A stretch of 64,000 nucleotides of DNA from an uncultured Gemmatimonadales bacterium (GTDB lineage: Bacteria > Gemmatimonadota > Gemmatimonadetes > Longimicrobiales > Gaopeijiaceae). How positions within the stretch are numbered: position 1 is the first letter of the stretch; every line of letters starts with the position of its first letter. Location of the stretch: contig CALFPJ010000038.1 of the NCBI GenBank assembly GCA_937919655.1, positions 1 through 64,000 on the forward strand, given 5' to 3'. Position numbers and translations under genes: made by a program. Shown in pieces: positions 36,897 through 45,727 of the stretch. Below the pieces are notes generated by a model. That model saw only the letters and a list, made by a program, of their open reading frames with translations, was not told the DNA's origin and ran no database searches.

Positions 36897-38192
36897 ATGA
36901 TCTCGAGACGCCACTTCCTCGGAACTTCGGCCGCTGCGGCCGCTGCCACGACCCTCGCCGGCTGTGAGGCACCTGTATCCAGCGGCTCGTCTGACGCAGC
37001 GCTCGCCCCTTCCATCGCCCGGCTCACGTCGTGGGCGGATCGGGCTCGGCCCATCACGATGGAAGAACGCGCGGCTCGGGTCGAACAGGCAAAGAGACTC
37101 ATGCGCGCGAACGGCCACAGCGCCCTCGCCCTCTGTGGCGGGACGTCGATGGTCTACTTCACAAACATCGGCTGGGGCGGCGGCGAGCGTATGTTCAGCG
37201 TCGTCATCCCGGTGGATGGCGACGCCTTCGTAGTCTGCCCCGCCTTCGAGGAGGATCGAGCGCGCGAGCAGCTCGCCCTGGGCCCCCTCGGCGGCGCGCA
37301 GGTCTATACGTGGGAAGAACACGAGAGTCCGTATCTGCGTGTGGCTCAGGGGCTCAGTGATCGCGGCATCACGTCTGGAAAGCTCGGCGCCGAAGAGACA
37401 ATGCAGTTTCGGTTCAGCAATGGCATCGCACTGGTGGCGCCCGCCCTACAGGTCGTCGACGCGACGCCGATTACCGCCGGATGCCGTGGTGTGAAGGATG
37501 CCCATGAAATCGAGCTGATGACGCTCGCCAACGAGGTTACGCTGACGGCCTACAAGGCGGCATATCTGGCCATGGAAGAGGGCATGACTCAGAGCGACTT
37601 CGGCGGGCTGGTCTCGGCGGCGCACCAGCGGCTGGGCTTCTCAGGAGGCGCGAGCGTGCAGACCGGCGAGTGGTCCGCTCTGCCGCACGGCTCCATCACG
37701 CCGCAGGTGATTCGTGAAGGCACGATCCTGCTCATCGACGGTGGATGCGGGGTCGAGGGTTACCGCTCCGACATCTCCCGCACGTTCGTGCTCGGAACCC
37801 CCACGGACAAAATGCGGCAGAATTTCGACCTGGAGTTCGCCGCCCAGACTGCGGCATTCGAAGCGGCCGCCCCGGGCGTCCCGGCAGAAGACGTCGACGC
37901 CGCAGCCCGAAAGGTGATCGTCGATGGCGGCTACGGCCCCGACTACACCTACTTCTCTCATCGTGTCGGCCACGGCATCGGCATGGACGGGCACGAGTGG
38001 CCCTACTTGGTGCGAGGCAACAAGACGCCGCTCGCGGTGGGCAATGCCTTCAGTGACGAGCCAGGTATTTATGTCATGGGTGAGTTCGGAGTGCGACTCG
38101 AGGACTGCATGTACATCACAGAGTCAGGTGCGCAGTTGTTCACGCCTCAGAGCCCGTCGTTAGAGGATCCATTTGGGAACTGGGACCACTAG
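36897..38192 (+). CDS. Tat-exported M24 family Xaa-Pro peptidase
   Basis: The ATG at 36897 gives 431 residues with a twin-arginine-type signal (MISRRHFLGTSAAAAAATTL) ending in a possible lipobox (LAGC). A creatinase-like N-domain (MRANGHSALALCGGTSMVYF) precedes the pita-bread domain. Metal ligands can be traced: Asp in ILLIDGGCGVEGY, Asp in YRSDISRTF, His in HRVGHGIGMDGHE, Glu in SDEPGIYVMGEFG and Glu in VRLEDCMYI. It probably removes N-terminal residues preceding proline from peptides, folded in the cytoplasm and exported with its metals bound. It is the second M24 enzyme in the window. Confidence 0.9.
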   Translation: MISRRHFLGTSAAAAAATTLAGCEAPVSSGSSDAALAPSIARLTSWADRARPITMEERAARVEQAKRLMRANGHSALALCGGTSMVYFTNIGWGGGERMFSVVIPVDGDAFVVCPAFEEDRAREQLALGPLGGAQVYTWEEHESPYLRVAQGLSDRGITSGKLGAEETMQFRFSNGIALVAPALQVVDATPITAGCRGVKDAHEIELMTLANEVTLTAYKAAYLAMEEGMTQSDFGGLVSAAHQRLGFSGGASVQTGEWSALPHGSITPQVIREGTILLIDGGCGVEGYRSDISRTFVLGTPTDKMRQNFDLEFAAQTAAFEAAAPGVPAEDVDAAARKVIVDGGYGPDYTYFSHRVGHGIGMDGHEWPYLVRGNKTPLAVGNAFSDEPGIYVMGEFGVRLEDCMYITESGAQLFTPQSPSLEDPFGNWDH

Positions 38193-38237
38193 GTCGACGT
38201 ACTAAAGCTGATTTTGGCACTCATTTCTGGAGACAAT

Positions 38238-38867
38238 ATGGCCCACAGCCATTTCCGCCCTGCACCGTGGTCGGGTGCGGTAGTCATCGCAATAGCAGCC
38301 ACGCTGGCCGCTTCCGCGGATCTCGCCGCGCAAGTGCCCTCGCGGGACGTTCAGATCGCCGAAGCCGTCATGGCGGCACCCGCAGAGGACCGTGGGGGCG
38401 CCCGCGTCATAGGCTGGCGGGAAGATGGCACCACCCTCACGCTTCGGGAGGGCACAAACGCGCTGATTTGCCTGGCGGACAATCCCAACCAAGATGCCTG
38501 GAACGTGGCCTGTTACCCGAAGTCGATCGAACCCTACATGGCCCGGGGACGCGAACTGCGTGAGCAGGGCATCACGGATTCTCAGGAAGTCACGAAGCGC
38601 CGCTGGGACGAGGCTGACGCGGGAACCCTCGAGATGCCCGAGGCTCCGGCGACGGTCTACATTCTCCACGGCGAGGGGTTCAACGCGGCCACCGGTGAGG
38701 TCATTGAGCCGTTTCTGCGGTGGGCAATCTATTCGCCGTGGGCCACCGCCGAGTCCACTGGCCTGTCGCTATCTCCGGGCGGCCCCGGCGCACCATGGTT
38801 GATGTTCCCGGGCACGCCCGGAGCACACATCATGATTACCCCGAGCCCGCCGGGCGGCGGGATCTAA
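38238..38867 (+). CDS. Hypothetical secreted protein
   Basis: The ATG at 38238, 8 nt after GGAGA, gives 209 residues with a signal peptide (PWSGAVVIAIAATLAASADL, cleavage near AAQ). The mature part has two halves. The first has EDGTTLTLREGTNALICLAD and WNVACYPKSIEPYMARGREL; the second has VYILHGEGFNAATGEVIEPF, SLSPGGPGAPWLMFPGTPGA and HIMITPSP. Two cysteines (ICLAD, VACYP) could form a disulfide. No family is recognised by name. It sits 45 nt after the M24 gene and 12 nt before the PCYCGC-like gene, suggesting one operon. Confidence 0.7.
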   Translation: MAHSHFRPAPWSGAVVIAIAATLAASADLAAQVPSRDVQIAEAVMAAPAEDRGGARVIGWREDGTTLTLREGTNALICLADNPNQDAWNVACYPKSIEPYMARGRELREQGITDSQEVTKRRWDEADAGTLEMPEAPATVYILHGEGFNAATGEVIEPFLRWAIYSPWATAESTGLSLSPGGPGAPWLMFPGTPGAHIMITPSPPGGGI

Positions 38868-38879
38868 GGGAAGACAGAG

Positions 38880-39302
38880 ATGGCCAGCCGGCGTGACTTT
38901 TTGCGATGGCTTCCCCTAGGGGCTGCCGCTGCGGTCGGCCTGAGGCCGACGGGGCTGTGGGCGGAGGTTCGCGCCGGTACGGCGCTGACGCATCCGGAGC
39001 CGCGCAACGGCATCGACGGGTCGGGTGTGCTCACGAGCGCGGACCTTCCGGACCACCCACCTGAGACACACGCGATCTATGATATGATCCGTGAGATCCC
39101 GCAGATCGCGGACGGCATTGGGTGCGCCTGTGGCTGTGCGGCGCTGCCGGGCTATCGGTCACTCCTCACTTGTTACAGCGAGGGCGGCATGGCGATGGGA
39201 TGTTATATCTGCCAGGGTGAGGCAAAGCTGGCATATCGGCGCTTCAACGAAGGCCAGACCTTGGAGCAGATCCGCCGCGCGATCGACGGGCGCTACGGTT
39301 GA
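38880..39302 (+). CDS. Tat-exported cysteine-rich protein of the PCYCGC type
   Basis: This 140-residue product has a twin-arginine-like signal (MASRRDFLRWLPLGAAAAVG). The mature part contains DGIGCACGCAALPGYRSLLT, CYSEGGMAMGCYICQGEAKL and AYRRFNEG. The CxCGC cluster, then a C-Y-S-E-G-G and a C-x-x-C-Q-G-E motif, is the signature of the PCYCGC family, whose cysteines are thought to bind metal. Members occur in extracytoplasmic, metal-related contexts. The gene starts 12 nt after the preceding secreted-protein gene. The next gene, a DUF2911 pseudogene, overlaps its stop. Confidence 0.8.
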   Translation: MASRRDFLRWLPLGAAAAVGLRPTGLWAEVRAGTALTHPEPRNGIDGSGVLTSADLPDHPPETHAIYDMIREIPQIADGIGCACGCAALPGYRSLLTCYSEGGMAMGCYICQGEAKLAYRRFNEGQTLEQIRRAIDGRYG

Positions 39303-40206
39303 GCGGCACTTCGAGCCTGGCACGGCTTGATTCGGCGTTGCTTGTGTGGCTCACGCTCGCGCTCGCCGGGGCGCCCTCTATGACGGCCGCGCAGATGCTG
39401 GCCAGCGAGCCCGCCACGGTAACTCAGACCATTGATGGGACTGTCATCTCGATTGAGTACTCGCGGCCGTCGCTGCGGGGCCGACCCGAACTATGGGGCA
39501 ATCAGATCTTCTAGGGGGAGGTGTGGACACCCGGTGCGAACCAGGCGACCACATCGAGTCCAACAAGGATTTTAAGCTGAACGGAACTCCGGTTCCGGCT
39601 GGCCGCTACTCGGTCTGGATGGTCGTGAACCCCGAGGATTGGGAGGTCGTCCTGGACCCTCGCGACGACCTCTTTCACACCCAGCACCCGCAGCCGGCCG
39701 ACGACCAAATCCGGTTTCCTGTCACGTACGGCACAGCCGACTATTCCGTCGAGACGCTCGCATGGTCATTCCCGACGGTCCGTGGCGGCGGGGCAGATCT
39801 CCGCATGCAGTGGGGCTCCCGCGTCGTCGACCTCACGGTCAGGGTGGAGCCCAGCGTGAAGACCACGCTGACCGCCGAGGAGGCTGCTCCGTATCTCGGC
39901 GTCTATCAGGTCGAGATCCTACCGTCGCAGTACCTGAAGGCACACGACTTCGAGTTGGAACTCACGTTGAACAACGATGTCATGGTCGGCGCCATCGAAT
40001 ACGACGCTGAATCCTCTATGGAGACAGGTTTCGTCATGGTCGCGGATCAGCTGTTCACGATGGCCTGGTTGATGAACGGTGAAGTCACCGAAGTCTTCGA
40101 CTTCAATTTTGTCGAATTCTCACTCGATGCTGATGGGACGGCGGAGTCCTTCGCGACGAGGGATCAGGACGACACGCTCTGGATGAAGGGAACACGCATT
40201 CGTTAG
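39299..40206 (+). pseudogene. DUF2911 family secreted protein, amber codon plus frameshift
   Basis: Translation from the TTG at 39299, overlapping the previous stop, gives a signal-like segment (ALLVWLTLALAGAPSMTAAQ). DGTVISIEYSRPSLRGRPEL and WGNQIF follow, then a TAG at 39512-39514 where the family has an aromatic residue, then GEVWTPGANQATT. One base is then missing near 39553, and the next frame continues IESNKDFKLNGTPVPAGRYS, VWMVVNPEDWEVVLDPRDDL, TLAWSFPTVRGGGADLRMQW and a roughly 100-residue C-terminal domain ending LWMKGTRIR. The family is normally secreted and its function is unknown. Two lesions make it a pseudogene, or two base errors. Confidence 0.75.
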
Positions 40207-40336
40207 CGCGCAGGGACTTCGGCCACGTTGCCCCGAGTCGGACAGCCGGTCTTGGGCGAAGCTTGAACAGGGCCGCACAAGGCCCGCCGACGCCAGAGGC
40301 CTGGAAAACCCCGTCACGTCTGCGTTCGATGGACGG

Positions 40337-40972
40337 TCAGTCGGTCCCATCGTCGACACCGGTCACCACCCTGCCCGTCCCTCGGGTCAAATCCGCGACC
40401 CGCCGTCGGAGTGCCTCCAACACTGGCACCGGCACACCCAAAGAGTACAGCACGTCCGCACCGTACTCTTCCGATTCTAGGACGATCTCGAGTTCCTCGA
40501 CGAGCCTCTGGAGGCCATCGACTTCCGCATAGCCCACCGTAACGGCAGCCCAAACGCGCTCGACCTTCTCCTCTGTCGGCAATGTCTCAAGGACCAGCTT
40601 CACCCCGCCCGAATACGCGCGTGACAATCCGCCGGTGCCGAGTTTCACACCACCGTAATACCGCGTACAGACCGCCACGATCTCACCCACTCCCCCGTGC
40701 AGGAGGGCGGTCAACATTGGACGACCGGCGGTGCCTCCCGGCTCTCCATCGTCGCTCATGCCTATGTGTGTCGTGCTCGCGGGCGGCCCGGCGACGAACG
40801 CCCAGCAATTGTGGGTCGCCTCGGGGAATTCCTCGCGGACCTTCTGCACGAAAGCGTGGGCCCCGTCGGCGTCGGGCGCGTGGGCGGCAGTGGTAATGAA
40901 CCGACTCCGCAGGATGGACTCCTCGACCCGGTGTACTCGGGCAGGAATCAGAAATCGCGAGGCGTCGCTCAC
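40337..40972 (-). CDS. yigZ: YigZ/IMPACT family protein
   Basis: The 211-residue protein has the two-domain layout of the IMPACT/YigZ family. The N-terminal domain contains RSRFITTAAHAPDADGAHAF, ATHNCWAFVAG and the signature SDDGEPGGTAGRPML. It continues HGGVGEIVAVCTRYYGGVKL and TGGLSRAYSGGVKL. The C-terminal ferredoxin-like domain (about 140-200) includes VTVGYAEVDGLQRLVEELEI. Eukaryotic IMPACT affects GCN2 signalling; the bacterial role is uncertain, possibly translation-related or hydrolytic. It is about 200 nt upstream of, but on the same strand as, no close partner, so it is probably monocistronic. Confidence 0.9.
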   Translation of the reverse strand: MSDASRFLIPARVHRVEESILRSRFITTAAHAPDADGAHAFVQKVREEFPEATHNCWAFVAGPPASTTHIGMSDDGEPGGTAGRPMLTALLHGGVGEIVAVCTRYYGGVKLGTGGLSRAYSGGVKLVLETLPTEEKVERVWAAVTVGYAEVDGLQRLVEELEIVLESEEYGADVLYSLGVPVPVLEALRRRVADLTRGTGRVVTGVDDGTD

Positions 40973-41171
40973 CCGGGCCCATGCCTGTCAGCCCGTTCAT
41001 CCGGCGGCCCATCTGGCCGCTCGGGAGCCGGTCGCTCGATGACAGGGAGGTCAGACTCACCCTTCGGCATCCCAAAACGCATCAGGTAGCCAGCGAGGAG
41101 GCGCAGAAGGAAGGGGATACGTGGATCATGAAAGCTGCATGGTGGCCCGTTCGCGGCTCTTCACCGATCGA

Positions 41172-41957
41172 CTATCCCTGGGACATCCGATCAAGGAACT
41201 GACGTTCGGCCGCAGAGAGATCCCCTGCCCCATCTGCCTGGAGCTTCGCCAGGAGGCGAGTGACTTCCTCACGATTGAGTTCGTGCAAACCGTCCACAGA
41301 AATCCCATTCCAACGCGCGGCGGCAAGGCGGTCCCCGACAACGCCCCCAGAGGACCCTCCTGGGTTCATTTTCTTGCCGAATGCACGCTTCGCCGAGCCC
41401 TTCCGAAAGTCCCACCACTTGAGATAGCCGAACGCGAACGCGAGGCCGCCCAGGTGAGCGAAGTGCGCGGTGTTTGAGCTGGCCGACGGGTTGATGCCCG
41501 AATAGAGGCTCGCGAAAATCATCAAGGTCGCCAGCAGCCAGGCCTCGACCGGTAGGATGCCCCAGATATAGATCCGCTCACGCGGCCAGAACATGGCGAA
41601 GCCCAAAAGTACGCCATAGACCGCGCCAGAGGCGCCGACCACAGGGGACTCGCGTGCGAAAAAGAGGCTGAATACCGCACCGCCAAGGCCCGAAAGGAAA
41701 TAGAGCCAGACGAAACCCTTCGAGCCGAGTCGGTCTTCAAGGCGGGGGCCAAAAAAGAAGAGCCCGAGCATGTTGAAGAAGATGTGCCCCAGCCCGGCGT
41801 GGAGAAACATGTACGTGACAAGCGTCCAAGGGCGGTACAGCACCCATGGCGGATAGAAGAACAACTCTGGCTGCAGACTTGGAACCGCTTGCGTCACGAA
41901 AAACATCACGACGTTCGCGATGAGGAGCCTGCGCACCCACGTGGTCATTGGAAACAT
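41172..41957 (-). CDS. Rhomboid family intramembrane serine protease
   Basis: This 261-residue membrane protein has about six helices. The first is RLLIANVVMFFVTQAVPSL; L1-like residues and LVTYMFLHAGLGHIFFNMLG carry the conserved His/Asn region. The catalytic serine is in GASGAVYGVLLGFAMF and the catalytic histidine in HFAHLGGLAFAFGYLKW. A hydrophilic C-terminal tail (about 195-261) may be cytoplasmic and includes ELNREEVTRLLAKLQADGAG. Rhomboids cleave membrane proteins within the bilayer; the substrates here are unknown. The longest start at 41957 is used, and MTTW four codons in is an alternative. Confidence 0.9.
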   Translation of the reverse strand: MFPMTTWVRRLLIANVVMFFVTQAVPSLQPELFFYPPWVLYRPWTLVTYMFLHAGLGHIFFNMLGLFFFGPRLEDRLGSKGFVWLYFLSGLGGAVFSLFFARESPVVGASGAVYGVLLGFAMFWPRERIYIWGILPVEAWLLATLMIFASLYSGINPSASSNTAHFAHLGGLAFAFGYLKWWDFRKGSAKRAFGKKMNPGGSSGGVVGDRLAAARWNGISVDGLHELNREEVTRLLAKLQADGAGDLSAAERQFLDRMSQG

Positions 41958-42075
41958 GCGACCTCTACCCCGCCCTACCCGTTGTGGGTTTCATCGAAAT
42001 GAAAACTAAAGATAGCCGCCTCAGGAAACCGCAGACCTTTCAACGAGGCCGGCGCCCTCCCGATTCCTAGGGCTC

Positions 42076-44802
42076 CTACCGTCGCCCATTCTCGTTGCCT
42101 TCTCCAACGCCGTCCTCCTCCGGTTTCTCTGGCGCAGCCCAAAAGTCGCCGTTATCCGGCGTCTGTGACGCCACTGCGCCCGAATAGAGGACCGCGTTAA
42201 AGAGTATCTTAAAGGAGCCGAAGGGCTGGCCACGCCACTGCGGCTTCATGCCGAGGAGCACGACACGTCCGTCGCCATACTTCACATCAAGCGCGGCCGC
42301 GTATCCTTGCACGTGCTCCTCGCCGAGGAAGTAGCCGGACACAAGCGGCGACCCTTCCGCAGCGTACTTCGCGAGTACATTGCCCTCAAAGTCCTCGGTG
42401 GTGGTGAAGACCGGACTACCCCCCACGAACACCTTGGCCCTGGGCGACATGCCACTCATGACAGGATGCGACGGATCGGTGAGGAGTTCGATGATGGCTC
42501 CACCGGCGAAGTAGTCGGCGCGCGCCACGTCGTCCACCACGTTTTCCACCGGGAGGTGGAACGCCTCGATCGCGAAGTTGCTCGAACCGTTGAGTGTGAT
42601 AAGCGTGCCTCCGCCACGAACGAAGGAATCAAGTTCCCGGACGCCTTCGGCTCCGATTCCGCCGACGTAGCGCGGGGGCACGGAACCCTGTCCGAAGCCT
42701 TCTAGGATCTGGCCGGAGCGCATGTCCGCGAGCACGATCACGTCGTAACGCGAGTTGAGCTCGCCGGCCCGCACATCGGCGTTGTAGAGGCTGGTATGTT
42801 CGATGCCATACATCTCGAGGAGCCAGCGTGTCCACCCCTCGTCCGCGTTCCCGTTCCAGCCGCGGTACAGGCCCACCCGAGGCTGCGCTACCGGTGCACC
42901 GCCGGCCCCACCCTTTTCCGCACGGAGGGCATATCGACTCACGAGGTCGTTCTGAGCAGCCGAGGAGAGTCCGGTCACGACCCATCGGCCCGAAGTGCCA
43001 CCCTCGCCATCACTGCCCGCCGCGCCAGGCTGAAAACGGGCGCTGCCACCACTCCGCCATGCCGCGGCGAGGGCCTTGTATGAGTTGTTCTGGGCCGCGT
43101 CGAGCAGGAGGGCGTTGCCGCTGCCCGGTGCTCGGCCCGCCGGCGGCACGATTCCGCGTGCGACCGGGTGACTATCGAAGCCCACGCCGGGCGGGCTGTC
43201 CCACGCCTGCGCGTCACCCTCGGCATTCCAAGCGAGCGGCTCGGCCGTGACATCCGCTAAGGCCGAGCGCACATCGCCGTCGAGTGGCGTCATTACCTCG
43301 ACAACGTGTACGTCGAACTGATACGGGAGGGTCCACCCGGATACGTCGTACGGCTGCTCCGGTGGCCCCTCCGGGTATTCACGCAAATCCGGGTATTCCT
43401 GCACTGCGAAGAGCTGGCGAACGAAGTTCGCGTTGGGCTGATCCATGGGAATTATCCACGTGCCCGCCGCGTGCGTCACGCCGTCGACGGTCACGCCCGT
43501 CGAAAGTTGCTTTACGTCGATCCCGTTGTAGGCCAAGCGCCGCAACAGCTCAACGGCAGCAACCGGGTCGCGTTGTTCTTGGGGGATGAAGAACCCGTAC
43601 GGCGGACCCTCACGGTACTCCTCCACGACGTCGCGAGCAGCCTGGAATCGATTGAAGAGAATGTCGTTCTTGTATTTGGCGGCGACATCAAGAACCGAAA
43701 TCGAGGCCGTGAGCATGTAGTCGACGGCGTCGCCAATGCGCCACCAACCGCCCTCCCACGGACTCGGATACAGCGACTCGGGACGCAGGCCGCGGGCACG
43801 CGCAGGGAAGTCGTTCACCGTGTAGAAGTGGGGCGTTGCGTATCGATACAGCCCTGTCTCCGTCAGTAACGACGCCACGTTGTGGAAGTTGTTCGCGTGG
43901 TCCATGAAGCCCGGATACCAGTTGTCGAAACCGCTTCCCATGTGCGTCGCACCCTTCTGGCCACGCTCCTCTAGAGCCTGCGCCATCGCCATCCCGATCA
44001 GGTTCACCGTGCGGTACATCAGGGGATGCACGTTGGGGCTGACCGGCTCCGCGAACGGCGGAATCCAGATACGGGCCGGGAAGGGCGCCGTCTGGTGGTG
44101 ATTGTAGATGATCTGCGGCTCCCAATACCGGGTGACACGGGTCACCGTGCGCGACTCGATCTGGTTGATCATGTAGCCGTCACGGTTGTTGTCGTGCCCG
44201 ATGTACTTCTGGTACAAGAAGGGCGCGCTCGCGACCTCGAAGGGCGTCCCAAGATTTTCGTAGTACCAGTCCGAAATCATGGTCTGTCCGTCAGGGTTGA
44301 TGCTGAACCACAGCACCAGAATGACCTCGTCTAGGATCTGGGCGATCTCCGGATCGGCATCCCCGGTAGCGAGGTCATACGCCAACTGAATCGTATGCTG
44401 GGCGTGCGCCACCTCGGAGGCGTGCAGCCCCCCGTCGATGTGCACGATCGCCTTACCCTCTCGGGCTAGCTGACGCGCGTCCTCAGTGGTCATGTCGTCG
44501 GTCGGATACGCCAACTGATGCGCGATCGCGCGATAACGCTCCGCGTCCCTCAGGTTCTCAGCGGAAGAAACAAGCGCGACATACCACGGGCGCCCGAAGC
44601 TGGTAGTGCCGATCTCCTGTAGTTCGACCCGATCCGAGGCGGCGGCGAGCCGTTGGAAGTACTCCAGCGACTGCTCGTAGTTCGCGAGCTCGAAGTCTGC
44701 CCCCACCTCATAGCCAAGCACGGACGCGGGTGTGGGAATCGTCTGGGCGCTTAGTGGAGCCGCGAGCAAAGTACTCACCGCCAAAACGCGAAGTGCGCGC
44801 AT
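42076..44802 (-). CDS. Second secreted M14 family zinc carboxypeptidase-like protein
   Basis: The ATG at 44802 gives 908 residues with a signal peptide (MRALRVLAVSTLLAAPLSAQ). The peptidase domain has VELQEIGTTSFGRPWYVALV, the zinc pair H-x-x-E in VHIDGGLHASEVAHAQ, WFSINPDGQTMISDW and a later histidine pair in QIIYNHHQTAPFPAR. From about residue 640 a flavodoxin/glutaminase-like domain follows: RVGLYRGWNGNADEGWTRWL, SRYDVIVLADMRSG, GGGTLITLNGSS. This matches the layout of the first M14 protein at 2174, so the two are paralogues of one architecture with divergent sequences. The function is probably peptide trimming outside the cytoplasm. Confidence 0.85.
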   Translation of the reverse strand: MRALRVLAVSTLLAAPLSAQTIPTPASVLGYEVGADFELANYEQSLEYFQRLAAASDRVELQEIGTTSFGRPWYVALVSSAENLRDAERYRAIAHQLAYPTDDMTTEDARQLAREGKAIVHIDGGLHASEVAHAQHTIQLAYDLATGDADPEIAQILDEVILVLWFSINPDGQTMISDWYYENLGTPFEVASAPFLYQKYIGHDNNRDGYMINQIESRTVTRVTRYWEPQIIYNHHQTAPFPARIWIPPFAEPVSPNVHPLMYRTVNLIGMAMAQALEERGQKGATHMGSGFDNWYPGFMDHANNFHNVASLLTETGLYRYATPHFYTVNDFPARARGLRPESLYPSPWEGGWWRIGDAVDYMLTASISVLDVAAKYKNDILFNRFQAARDVVEEYREGPPYGFFIPQEQRDPVAAVELLRRLAYNGIDVKQLSTGVTVDGVTHAAGTWIIPMDQPNANFVRQLFAVQEYPDLREYPEGPPEQPYDVSGWTLPYQFDVHVVEVMTPLDGDVRSALADVTAEPLAWNAEGDAQAWDSPPGVGFDSHPVARGIVPPAGRAPGSGNALLLDAAQNNSYKALAAAWRSGGSARFQPGAAGSDGEGGTSGRWVVTGLSSAAQNDLVSRYALRAEKGGAGGAPVAQPRVGLYRGWNGNADEGWTRWLLEMYGIEHTSLYNADVRAGELNSRYDVIVLADMRSGQILEGFGQGSVPPRYVGGIGAEGVRELDSFVRGGGTLITLNGSSNFAIEAFHLPVENVVDDVARADYFAGGAIIELLTDPSHPVMSGMSPRAKVFVGGSPVFTTTEDFEGNVLAKYAAEGSPLVSGYFLGEEHVQGYAAALDVKYGDGRVVLLGMKPQWRGQPFGSFKILFNAVLYSGAVASQTPDNGDFWAAPEKPEEDGVGEGNENGRR

Positions 44803-44905
44803 GTATCTCTCCGGACCTACCGAGGTGTTTGCCGTCAAAGAAGGGCGGAAAGTGCGGCCCCGGAGCTCTGACGGCTAGCGGTCCAGTTCGGCGCCTCATG
44901 TGCCA

Positions 44906-44940
44906 AAGAAATCGCCCCGGCCGCAAAGGCCGGGGCGACG
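44906..44940 (-). terminator. Rho-independent terminator after the poly-aspartate gene
   Basis: A perfect GC-rich stem (CGCCCCGGCC / GGCCGGGGCG) with a GCAAA-type loop at about 44912-44937 is followed on the minus strand by ATTTCTTT. It lies about 40 nt after the stop of the poly-aspartate gene and before the divergent region of the M14 gene. Confidence 0.7.
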
Positions 44941-44976
44941 TCCCGAATCAGCTCCGGACAACCAGTCCGCAGCGGC

Positions 44977-45252
<276 letters not shown>

Positions 45253-45279
45253 GGCAGGGCGCCCAGGCGGGTGGCCGAC

Positions 45280-45666
45280 TCATTTCGGCGACAACACCAA
45301 GGCATTAATCGCGAAGGTAAATCCACCTGACGCGAAGTCAACGGAAAAGATTCTGAAGCCTTCCCCGCCACCCTTCGGCCCGACCACCTCAGATCGACAT
45401 CTGCCCGGTGCGGATCTGATAAACGCGGCGCATTTCGAGATGTTCACGGCCAACCGAAAGGTGGCGACAGAACACTTCACCGCGGCATCGCTCTCGACGA
45501 GATCTTTCAGCCGTTGCCATGCCTCGGAGACGATCAGTCCCTCGATGACCCACAGCGTCGCACCATTGATCAAGGCGGCGAGAATTTTAATGAAAAATGC
45601 GACGCTGCAGGCCTTCCGCGCGAGACGAGGCCAAGCGATGACAGCACAATGACGGCCCTTTCGCAT
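45280..45666 (-). CDS. Possible hypothetical protein in the gap between the poly-aspartate gene and the M3 peptidase
   Basis: The 475-nt stretch 45253-45727 has no recognised gene. The best candidate is a 128-codon minus-strand frame from an ATG at 45666 with a membrane-like segment (VAFFIKILAALINGATLWVI) and a Cys-containing C-terminal half. A plus-strand frame of similar length (45251-45652) overlaps it and cannot both be real with it. Codon third-position GC of the minus frame is moderate, about that of the background. Neither frame resembles a known family, so this is only a weak call. Confidence 0.25.
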   Translation of the reverse strand: MRKGRHCAVIAWPRLARKACSVAFFIKILAALINGATLWVIEGLIVSEAWQRLKDLVESDAAVKCSVATFRLAVNISKCAAFIRSAPGRCRSEVVGPKGGGEGFRIFSVDFASGGFTFAINALVLSPK

Positions 45667-45727
45667 TGTCTCCACACCAAAACTGTCGCAATCTTTCCAT
45701 CTCAACTCGCACCACGGCTCTATATCC

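Noticed and set aside
36737..37102. N-terminal extension of the serine hydrolase at 35222-36736
   Set aside because: It is antisense to the start of the M24 gene, and the internal GTG at 36736 has a strong ribosome site and a lipoprotein signal.
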